Assembly: GCA_029202385.1 (NCBI GenBank)
Contig: CP119314.1
Location: forward strand, 2,110,501 to 2,174,500
DNA: 64,000 nt
Direction: 5' to 3'
Source: Candidatus Sphingomonas phytovorans
GTDB taxonomy: Bacteria > Pseudomonadota > Alphaproteobacteria > Sphingomonadales > Sphingomonadaceae
Position numbers and translations under genes: made by a program. Under the pieces are notes generated by a model. It was given only the letters and a program-made list of their open reading frames with translations, had not been told where the DNA came from and did not search any database. Shown piece by piece: positions 8,855-16,292 of this stretch (the first letter of the stretch is position 1; each line of letters opens with the position of its first letter).

Positions 8855-9142
8855 AATGAAGGCAGCCGCCGTTCCTCCAGGCTGAGGCTGCTGCCTTTGT
8901 CCCATTGCCGCCCCCGACCGTTCGCGTCGCGCGCCCCTCGAGACCCGGTACGCCCTCACCGGCATGCCCGAACCCGCGCGGCGCGAACGGAAAGGGCGTC
9001 CAGCCCCCCGTCGTCACCCCGGAATAAGTCCGGCACGGCGGAAATCATCGAAGCGCCTGAAACGCCCCCGTCCGCCGGAAGCGTTTGACACCCCCCGAAC
9101 CGCCCCCTTAGCCTGCCCCTCAAAACCCCGGGGGAACCATCA

Positions 9143-10561
9143 ATGAAACCACTCGCCACAGCCGCCGCAACCGCGCTCGCCCTGTTCGTCTCCCACGGCG
9201 CCACGGCCCAGACTCAAGCCCCCCGCCCCGACCAGCTCGCCTTCCGCGATCTCTACCGGGAGCTGGTGGAAACCGACACCTCGGTCTCCACCGGAAGCTG
9301 CACCGCCGCCGCGGAGAAACTCGCCGCCCGGCTGAAAGCGGCCGGCTATACCGACGATCAGCTCACCCTGTTCAAGGCCGACGGCTTCCCGCTCGACGGC
9401 GGGCTGGTCGCGCAGCTTCCCGGCACGTCGCCCAAGGCAAAGCCGATGCTGCTCCTCGGCCATCTCGACGTGGTCAATGCCCGCCGCGAGGACTGGCAGC
9501 GCGATCCGTACAAGTTCATCGAGGAGGACGGCTATTTCTACGGCCGCGGCACCTCCGACATGAAGGCGATGGTCGCGACCTGGGTCGACACGCTGATCCG
9601 GCTCAAGCAGCAGGGCTACAAACCGAAACGCACGATCAAGCTCGCCCTCACCTGCGGCGAGGAATCCGGCGCCCGCATGAACGGCGCACAATGGCTCGCG
9701 GAGAACCGGCCCGAGCTGATCGCCGCCGAATTCGCCCTCAACGAAGGCGGCGGCGGCCGTACCGACGGGCACGGCAAGGTCGTCACCCAGGCGATGCAGG
9801 TCGGCGAGAAATCCAACCGCAGCTTCGAAGTGGAGACGACCAACCCCGGCGGCCACAGCTCGATCCCGATCGACGACAACGCCATCTACGAACTCGCCGA
9901 CGCGATCGAGAAGCTGCGCGCCTACACCTTCCCCGTCCGCTTCAACGACACCACCCGCGCCTTCTTCGCCAAGGCGGGCGCGGAGCGGAACGACGAGACC
10001 GGCCGCGCCATGGCGGCGCTCGCCGCCAACCCGGCCGACCGGGCGGCAGAGGCGATCGTCTCGGCCGACCGCACCTTCAACTCGATGCTGCGCACCACCT
10101 GCGTCGCGACGATGCTTGAGGCGGGGCATGCCGTGAACGCGCTGCCGCAGCGCGCCAAGGCGACGGTGAACTGCCGGATCGTACCCGGCGAGGATGGCGA
10201 TACGACCCGCGCCGCGCTGATCGCGGCGATCGGCGATGCGAAGACGAAGGTCACAATGGTCGGCCGCCTCCGCCCGGTCGCCGTCCCGCCGCCGCTCGAC
10301 CCGAAGATCATGGGCCCGGCGGAAAAGCTCGTCGCCCGCTATTTTCCGGGCGTCTCGCTCATCCCCACCATGTCGCCCGGCGCCACCGACGCCACCTATC
10401 TCGCCCCGATCGGCATCCCGACCTATGGCGTGCCCGGAAGCTGGGGCGACCCGGACGGCAATGGGGCCCATGGCCTGAACGAACGGCGCGAAGTGCGCTC
10501 GGTCTATGTCGGACGGGATTTCCTGTTCGACCTGGTAAAGGCCTATGCCAGCGGCAGCTAG
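9143..10561 (+). CDS. Secreted M20 family metallopeptidase
   Basis: 472 residues with a Sec signal peptide ending at ATAQ (about residue 23). Di-zinc peptidase motifs of the M20/M25/M40 family are visible: LLGHLDVV (His and catalytic Asp), YGRGTSDMKA (bridging Asp), TCGEESG (catalytic and metal Glu), and a C-terminal GAHGLNE His ligand. It should act in the periplasm as a carboxypeptidase or dipeptidase. The upstream 8855-9142 gap is C-rich and contains only a partial extragenic palindrome-like sequence near 9010-9035. It converges with the M14 gene, and a strong stem-loop lies between them. Confidence 0.9.
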   Translation: MKPLATAAATALALFVSHGATAQTQAPRPDQLAFRDLYRELVETDTSVSTGSCTAAAEKLAARLKAAGYTDDQLTLFKADGFPLDGGLVAQLPGTSPKAKPMLLLGHLDVVNARREDWQRDPYKFIEEDGYFYGRGTSDMKAMVATWVDTLIRLKQQGYKPKRTIKLALTCGEESGARMNGAQWLAENRPELIAAEFALNEGGGGRTDGHGKVVTQAMQVGEKSNRSFEVETTNPGGHSSIPIDDNAIYELADAIEKLRAYTFPVRFNDTTRAFFAKAGAERNDETGRAMAALAANPADRAAEAIVSADRTFNSMLRTTCVATMLEAGHAVNALPQRAKATVNCRIVPGEDGDTTRAALIAAIGDAKTKVTMVGRLRPVAVPPPLDPKIMGPAEKLVARYFPGVSLIPTMSPGATDATYLAPIGIPTYGVPGSWGDPDGNGAHGLNERREVRSVYVGRDFLFDLVKAYASGS

Positions 10562-10604
10562 GCGCCGGCTATCCGGGACCGGCCTTCGGGCTTAGAAAAC
10601 AGCC

Positions 10605-10632
10605 GCTGCCGCCCCCTGACCGGGGCGGCAGC
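10605..10632. terminator. Stem-loop between convergent M20 and M14 genes
   Basis: Perfect 11-bp stem GCTGCCGCCCC / GGGGCGGCAGC with a short loop, located between the two convergent stop codons. It lacks a long U-tract, so efficiency as a bidirectional terminator is inferred. Confidence 0.6.
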
Positions 10633-10639
10633 GATCCGT

Positions 10640-11560
10640 TCACGCCTGCGCCAGCGCATAGTCCAGCGCCGCGCACACGGCGGTCACCTGCGCATGGTTG
10701 CACTCCTCCGGCGTAGCGGTCGCGCTGTCGGGATAGACCTCGGTGGTGGTCGTGTAGCGCGCACCCGTGATCGAGGTGCAAAGCGCATAGTCGGCCAACG
10801 GATATTCGATCACACCGTGCGCGACCACGGGCGAACCGATGATCTCGCCTTTGTCGTCCGGCGGGGCGATATGGGTCACCCGTTCGACCGCGGCGATGAT
10901 GGCCTGCTGGAAGCCCGGCTGCGGATTTGCGCTGTCGTCCACCAGATAGAAGCCATCGGGAATGGTTTCCGGCTCATGGGCCTTGCCGTCGCGCGCGGCC
11001 AGCGCCGGACGGAACTCGCCCTCGTCGCTGTCGGTCGTCTCGTGCAGGTCGATATGCAGCAGGAACGTTTCGTGCACGGAGGCAACGAGCTCGATCAGCG
11101 CGGTGGCTTCCCGCGCCGGACCATCGGCCCGGAAATTCCGGTTGGGGTCGACCGCGTCGTGGTTCCAGCGGTTGATTCGTTCATAACCCCATGGGCTGAC
11201 ACACGGCACGACCAGCAGATTGACCCTGCCCGCATAAGCGGTGGCGCGCTGCTCGAGGAAGTCGAGCGCCCCCATCACGCCGCTGGTTTCGTAGCCGTGC
11301 ACGCCCCCGGTCACCAGCGCGGTGGGCAGCGCGGGGTCGAAATGCCGGTCGCGCAAGGCAAGCAGCGTGTAGGTTTCGCCGGCATAGTCGAGCCGGCCAT
11401 AGGCGATTTTCTCGTACCGGTCGGCCAGCGCCTCGATGCGCGGGACGACGTCCTCGTCATAGCGGCGCTGGCGCGATTGCCGTGCCCGCCACTGGTTCAG
11501 GTCATCCTCGTTCCATGGCTGGCCGGGGGTGCCCACGGGGTAGAAGCTGGTGTTCGTCAT
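10640..11560 (-). CDS. M14 family zinc carboxypeptidase
   Basis: 306 residues without a signal peptide. Zinc ligands of the M14 fold are visible: HGYE (His88, Glu91) and the later HIDLHE (His169/His173), with a candidate catalytic Glu in TTTTEVYPD near the end. The PNRNFR segment around 139-144 matches the substrate-carboxylate-binding Asn-Arg motif of the family. It likely trims C-terminal residues from imported peptides. It lies directly downstream of the serine hydrolase gene on the same strand (137-bp gap), so it probably belongs to the same scavenging locus. Confidence 0.87.
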   Translation of the reverse strand: MTNTSFYPVGTPGQPWNEDDLNQWRARQSRQRRYDEDVVPRIEALADRYEKIAYGRLDYAGETYTLLALRDRHFDPALPTALVTGGVHGYETSGVMGALDFLEQRATAYAGRVNLLVVPCVSPWGYERINRWNHDAVDPNRNFRADGPAREATALIELVASVHETFLLHIDLHETTDSDEGEFRPALAARDGKAHEPETIPDGFYLVDDSANPQPGFQQAIIAAVERVTHIAPPDDKGEIIGSPVVAHGVIEYPLADYALCTSITGARYTTTTEVYPDSATATPEECNHAQVTAVCAALDYALAQA

Positions 11561-11697
11561 CTCATTCTCACTGACCGGCCTTCCGGCCCCTTCGATTGCA
11601 GCACCAGGAATGTCGGTCCGGGCACATGCCCGGCCTAGTCGTCTCCATCGACGATTGGCAAATCATTCGCCGCTGCCCCTGCCGCGTGACCGTCGCC

Positions 11698-13128
11698 TCA
11701 ACGGATGCGGGGAATCCCGCGAATCTCGAAAACCATCCGCCCCTCCCGTTCGCCGAGGGTCGCCACCACCCCCGATTGGGAATCGACAAATCGGCCGTTG
11801 CCCAGCGGAAGCAGCTCCGCAATCTGCACGGGGCCGATCAGGACCAGCAGCGCATCCCCGGCCGGCGATCGCTCGAGCCGGCAGGAATCCGAACTGGATC
11901 GGTAGACGCCTTCGTAGCGAAGCAGATCGCCCGGCGGGACTGATGCGCCGGCGACCTTGACCGGATCGAACCCCGACCAGCCATTGGCCTTGGCGATCGC
12001 CTGGATGATCTCCGCCGCCAGTTCCTGGCCGCGATCGCCATTGGTCATCACGACCACGCCCTGCCGCCGCTCCGGCAGCCCGATCATCATGCCGCGGAAA
12101 CCGAAATTCGCACCGCCGTGGAAGAAGCGAAGATCGCGCCCGCTGCCCGCGACCGACACACCCAGCCCCCAGCCATCCTTGTCGGGCGTCAGCATCGCGC
12201 GCGCGGTGTCGGGGCGCAGGATCGCGCCCGGCCGACCGGCATAGGAATCCTCGATCCCGATCACCCAGCGGGCAAGGTCGGAGGGTGTCGTCCACAGCCC
12301 GGCGGCAGCCAGTTCGGGATAGGTATTGTAGCGCCCGTCAAGCGGATCGCCCTGGTAGCGGTAGGCGGTTGCCGCGCGACCGGCCAGTGCCTGCGGCAGC
12401 GGCTGCATGAAACCGCTGTCCGCCATTCCCAGCGGGGCAAGCACCCGCTGCTTCATCACCGCGTCGAACGGCTTGCCGGATACGTCGCCGATCAACTTCT
12501 GCACGACCGTGAAACCGCCGCCCGAATAGCGGTTGATCGAGCCGGGCTGGACGTTGACGACCACCGGCACATTGTTGGCGGGCGCCGCGCCGGACAGAAT
12601 GGCGACGAGGTCGGGCAGCGGCTTCCCCGGCGAATAACCGGTGAAGCCGGAGACGGTGAGTCCGGCCCGGTGGGTGACCAGATGGCGCAGCGTGACCGGA
12701 TGACCAGCGGTCAGGTCGTTCTCCGGGATCGTCCATCCGCGCAGTTGCTGATTGACCGGCCGGTCGAGCGCGAGCTTGCCCTCGTCGACCATCGTCAGCG
12801 CAGCACTGGCCGTCACTGCCTTGCTCATCGAAGCGGCCTGGAAAAGGGTGCGGACATTTACCCGGCGGCGCGCCTCGCGATCCGCCCAGCCCCGGGTCGC
12901 GGTCCAGGCGATCCGCCCCTTGTCGATGAAGACGATGCTGATCCCCGGGACGCGAAGCCGCTCCATCTCGTCGGCGAGGCGGCGCGGGGAATAGTCGCGC
13001 CCCTCGATCTGCACCTTGGGATAAAGCTGGTCCAGCGGCTGCTCGGATCGCGGCGACCCGGCCGAGACTGGTTGCGAACAGGCGATCAGGACGGAACAGG
13101 CCGTCGCGCCACGGAGAATAGAATGCAT
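11698..13128 (-). CDS. Secreted serine hydrolase, beta-lactamase/PBP4* family
   Basis: 476 residues with an N-terminal signal region. The catalytic SxxK is SMSK (Ser100, Lys103), the Tyr motif is RYSGGGF, and the HGG triad is FFHGGANFGF; this is the class C beta-lactamase-related (PF00144) set. A C-terminal lipocalin-like domain of about 90 residues follows. Likely substrates are esters or D-amino-acid peptides rather than beta-lactams (inference). The 13129-13349 upstream gap contains a perfect 28-bp palindrome that may be a control site for this gene. Confidence 0.87.
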   Translation of the reverse strand: MHSILRGATACSVLIACSQPVSAGSPRSEQPLDQLYPKVQIEGRDYSPRRLADEMERLRVPGISIVFIDKGRIAWTATRGWADREARRRVNVRTLFQAASMSKAVTASAALTMVDEGKLALDRPVNQQLRGWTIPENDLTAGHPVTLRHLVTHRAGLTVSGFTGYSPGKPLPDLVAILSGAAPANNVPVVVNVQPGSINRYSGGGFTVVQKLIGDVSGKPFDAVMKQRVLAPLGMADSGFMQPLPQALAGRAATAYRYQGDPLDGRYNTYPELAAAGLWTTPSDLARWVIGIEDSYAGRPGAILRPDTARAMLTPDKDGWGLGVSVAGSGRDLRFFHGGANFGFRGMMIGLPERRQGVVVMTNGDRGQELAAEIIQAIAKANGWSGFDPVKVAGASVPPGDLLRYEGVYRSSSDSCRLERSPAGDALLVLIGPVQIAELLPLGNGRFVDSQSGVVATLGEREGRMVFEIRGIPRIR

Positions 13129-13293
13129 CGGCCGCTCCCATAGTCGATGGCGAGGCGGCGCATCGCCGGCCCGCGTTTCCCAGCCTCAAGACCCCGGGGT
13201 GCTTTGCCCGATCGTCATTCCGCAACGCCCGATGGGCCGCCAGCCCGTTTCAGGGCTGCTCCCGGTGGTGAAGCTTGGATATCAGTAGAATAG

Positions 13294-13321
13294 GAAAAAT
13301 TCTCTTACAAGAGAATTTTTC
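13294..13321. promoter_or_regulatory. 28-bp palindrome, putative operator (site 1)
   Basis: Perfect inverted repeat with 13-bp arms (GAAAAATTCTCTT and its complement) around AC. It lies between the end of the XRE-cupin regulator and the start of the serine hydrolase, both minus strand. A hairpin terminator is the alternative reading. Related sequence occurs upstream of the regulator (13984-13993) and upstream of the hydrolase/TonB receptor pair (15916-15940), which favours an operator. Confidence 0.55.
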
Positions 13322-13349
13322 TCATATGGTTATCAAAGCCTGCGGCGTA

Positions 13350-13940
13350 TCATACGTTCAGATTGACCGAGACGATCCAGGCCTCGCCCTCCCCGGCATT
13401 GAGATAAGCATGTCCCATGCGGCTATCGATATAGGCACCCTCGCCGACATCGAGCACGCGGGGCTCGTAGAATTCGGTATGGATCTCGACCCGCCCCTGT
13501 ACGACCAGGACGAATTCTTCCGCGTCATGGCGCAGCAAGTCGCCAAACTCTTCCAGCGTATGGGCCTTGCACTGGCAATGGATCGGTATCATCGCCTTGA
13601 CGCGCAAGTCGTTGCACAAATAGTGATAATTATATTTCTGGGTCTCGACCAGCAGGCCGGAACCACGGAGCGCCCAGCTGATCCGCCCCGTCGGCGCGGC
13701 CCGCACGCTTTCCTGTGGCGTCTCGGGCGAGAGGAATTCGGAAAAGCTGACGTCGAATGCTTCGGAGATTTGCTGGATACGATCATAGTTCAGCGTCAGC
13801 AGACCATGCTCGACCTTGGACAGTGTCGACAACGGGATACCTGATTTCTCGCTGAGCTGCGCCAGGCTCCACTTGCGCGACTTGCGCAGCGTCTTGATTC
13901 GCTGCCCCATCAGCTCACCATGTTTACGCGAAACGTCCAT
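13350..13940 (-). CDS. XRE-family regulator with C-terminal cupin domain
   Basis: 196 residues. The N-terminal helix-turn-helix (about 10-66: GQRIKTLRKSRKWSLAQLSEKSG, then LSTLSKVEHG) is a lambda-repressor-like domain, and the C-terminal ~80 residues (HTLEEFGDLLRHDAEEFVLVVQGRV ... GHAYLNAGEG) form a cupin sensor. Such regulators usually control catabolic genes in response to a small ligand. The start at ATG 13940 has AAGGA ten bases upstream. It sits among a serine hydrolase, an alpha/beta hydrolase and a TonB receptor, which are its likely targets. Confidence 0.9.
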   Translation of the reverse strand: MDVSRKHGELMGQRIKTLRKSRKWSLAQLSEKSGIPLSTLSKVEHGLLTLNYDRIQQISEAFDVSFSEFLSPETPQESVRAAPTGRISWALRGSGLLVETQKYNYHYLCNDLRVKAMIPIHCQCKAHTLEEFGDLLRHDAEEFVLVVQGRVEIHTEFYEPRVLDVGEGAYIDSRMGHAYLNAGEGEAWIVSVNLNV

Positions 13941-13983
13941 CGATAATCCTTGGCGCCTGCGCTTCCCTGGGATGAGGAAGCGT

Positions 13984-13993
13984 AAAATTCTCT
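13984..13993. promoter_or_regulatory. Half-site of the putative XRE-cupin operator (site 2)
   Basis: AAAATTCTCT matches the left half of the palindrome at 13294-13321 and lies 44 bp upstream of the regulator's own ATG, a position suited to autoregulation. Only a half-site is clear. Confidence 0.35.
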
Positions 13994-14108
13994 GCGGGAT
14001 AGCTATCGATATCGCCACGGTCAAAAGCACCCGGCCATCATTCTCCCATGGAGAACGGCCGGGCGCTTTATCCCGTCCCCCGAACCGGCGCCGCGGCGCC
14101 GCGCGGGA

Positions 14109-15764
14109 TCAGGGCCGCCGCAATGCGTCGATCCGCCTGGTCAGTTGCTCCTGCTCGGCGGCCGACTTGGTCCGCCACCAGTCAGCGACATAGCCGCTGC
14201 TCATCGGCACCAGCCTGCCGGGCCACCGCGCCATCTGGGCTTTCGGGAAGTGGTTATCGATACCCCGCAGATAATGGTCGAAAAAGCCGAGCACCATGTC
14301 CTTCTGCGTCTCGATCAGGTCGCGCGCCGGCGCCTCGCCGAGGAGCATTCCCTTGAGTGGCTGGCGGATGAACAACGGGAAATCGGTGATGCCGACATGC
14401 TTCGAATCGACCAGCATCACGCGATGGAGATCAGGAAGGCGGCCGGCGTCGGCGAAGCGTTCATAGGAGAATTCATTGCTGCCACGCGGCTCAGCCGGCA
14501 CCGGCGCGCCGAGCAGCTTGAATATATTGAGCGGATCCGAATGGAACATCAGGAACGGCACCGGCATATTGCGATCGAAGGCGTCATAGCCAAGATCGGT
14601 GCCGTCCAGGTTCACGCCGGCTGCGCAGCGCCGGTCGACCATGCATACCGCGCCGGTCGTTGCCCCGCCGAACGACATGCCCAATTCACCCACCCGGTCA
14701 TAGCGGCCGGCGGCGACCAGCCGGGCGACCGGTGCCGGCACCGCACCCTTCTGCAACTGGTCATGCACGAACAGCCGGTCCGCCAGCCAGGTCGTGGCGC
14801 TGCGCATGCCGATCCGGTCGTTCGTCCTGACGGCATCGGCACGCAGCTTGAGCATCGCGTCCAGGCGATCGCCGGGGCTTGCACCGGTAACGGCCTTCAC
14901 AAGAACAGGGGCGGGCTTGCCGTTTGACTTCTTGCGCTGGGGCATCGGCTCCATAGGGATGACATCGCCGTTGGGAAACATCGTGGCGCCGGAATCGCCG
15001 GCATGCTGGATCGAGACGATCATGTAGCCGTGGCTCGCCAGCTGTTCGAGCAAGGCGCTGTTCTGCGCCAGGAATGCCATATAGCCGTGGCTGAAGAACA
15101 GCACCGGAAGCTGATGGGCGCCCGGCGCCAGCGGCGCATCGTCATAGGCATTCGACATGACATGCCGCAAATGATCGAAGAGCAGCGGGAAACCCACGGC
15201 TTCGCCGATCGCACGAGCCGAGCTATGGGCTTCGGCCCTGGTCAAATAGGGGCGAGGGTTCATCCCGCGAACATCACCCGCCGGGTACCAGATGCGAACC
15301 AGCAACCGCCTCGGCTGATCGGCCGGGACCCCGGAGACGCCCTTGCGCGAAGGATCGTCGAGCTCGAAGGTGCGCACGCCGACCGCATATTTGCCGTCGG
15401 GCCTGGGCAGCGGCCGCACCGGGAACATCCAGACCGGAAACAACAGGGGCAGCGCCAGGAACAGCCACAGCAGCCCCGTCACCCAGGGGAGCCGCCAGGG
15501 CCTTGCCGGACGCCCGGCCTTTTCGGCGCGCGTTGCCCGCCAGCGCGAGACCCCGATGGCTGACAGCCCCAGCAGGCCAAACAGCGCGCAGCCGCCGACC
15601 TGCCAGCGATCGATCGCAATCCCCCAGATCGCCGTCGCGATGATCGCGATCGCCAGCGCCGACAGCACCTGCCGCCGCCGCTGGTCGCGCCAGAAGAGCC
15701 AGCAGCCGATAAACCCGGCCATCAGAATGACCTGCAACCAGTCGACGATCATCATCGGACGCAT
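14109..15764 (-). CDS. Membrane-anchored alpha/beta hydrolase, PAF-acetylhydrolase-like
   Basis: 551 residues. Several hydrophobic helices occupy the first ~120 residues, followed by a soluble alpha/beta-hydrolase domain. The nucleophile elbow is GMSFGG and the oxyanion-region segment is LFFSHGYMAF; the start of the hydrolase domain (RTFELDDPSRKG ... RRLLVRIWYPA) is typical of the platelet-activating-factor acetylhydrolase/dienelactone-hydrolase-like group. It likely hydrolyses short esters at the membrane. It is transcribed divergently from the TonB receptor across a 528-bp gap that contains operator-like site 3. Confidence 0.82.
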   Translation of the reverse strand: MRPMMIVDWLQVILMAGFIGCWLFWRDQRRRQVLSALAIAIIATAIWGIAIDRWQVGGCALFGLLGLSAIGVSRWRATRAEKAGRPARPWRLPWVTGLLWLFLALPLLFPVWMFPVRPLPRPDGKYAVGVRTFELDDPSRKGVSGVPADQPRRLLVRIWYPAGDVRGMNPRPYLTRAEAHSSARAIGEAVGFPLLFDHLRHVMSNAYDDAPLAPGAHQLPVLFFSHGYMAFLAQNSALLEQLASHGYMIVSIQHAGDSGATMFPNGDVIPMEPMPQRKKSNGKPAPVLVKAVTGASPGDRLDAMLKLRADAVRTNDRIGMRSATTWLADRLFVHDQLQKGAVPAPVARLVAAGRYDRVGELGMSFGGATTGAVCMVDRRCAAGVNLDGTDLGYDAFDRNMPVPFLMFHSDPLNIFKLLGAPVPAEPRGSNEFSYERFADAGRLPDLHRVMLVDSKHVGITDFPLFIRQPLKGMLLGEAPARDLIETQKDMVLGFFDHYLRGIDNHFPKAQMARWPGRLVPMSSGYVADWWRTKSAAEQEQLTRRIDALRRP

Positions 15765-16292
15765 CCTCCCAACGCAATGTTCGCGCCTTGGTAACCGCCT
15801 TCCGGTGGCCTGTGCCCGTTATGCGGGCAGGAAGGCGCATCCGCAGGAAATCCCGTGACGCATTCGGAGCGCCTCTAGCCGCCCGAGAAACGCCTGTCGC
15901 CATTTTTTTCTTATCGGAAAAGTTCTCTCAAGAATTTTACCTGATCGCAGGACATTTTGCGATCGTGGAGGCGTCCGCCTCACCCTGTCTCGACATCGCA
16001 GCAGAGTCCGAAATGCGGCAGAAGCCACGAATTCCGCTGCTGCTGACGAAATGAAGGAACCCGTCCCCGGCCTCGACGCCACGATCGAGCGGCGCGCATC
16101 GGACGCATGAGCCAACAAAGGGGAGTTCGAGACGAATTCCCCGATATGAAATATTTTCTAATCAGGATTGCTTTTTGCCCGGTGGGCGGCATATCCAGCG
16201 AACAGCCCGAAGATGGCGGCCGCCTGCCCGGCACAGAATCAGGAAGCAGGCCGGGATGCCGATCGGAGGGATGCATAAAAATGGGGAGGACT
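15765..16292. promoter_or_regulatory. Divergent control region with operator-like site 3
   Basis: No convincing gene in this gap; the TonB-receptor frame is open from 16107 but its signal peptide starts at 16293. At 15916-15940 the sequence GGAAAAGTTCTCT followed by AAGAATTTTA closely matches the palindrome 13294-13321 (12 of 13 bases in the left half). It sits between the divergent hydrolase and receptor genes and could control both. Confidence 0.45.

Noticed and set aside
9140..10471. 443-codon minus-strand frame across the M20 peptidase
   Set aside because: Mirror of a clear peptidase gene, with the low-complexity Gly/Ala/Arg composition of antisense frames.
13275..13844. 189-codon plus-strand frame over the XRE-cupin gene
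   Set aside because: It lies antisense to a clear helix-turn-helix/cupin protein and starts at the operator-like palindrome without a ribosome binding site.
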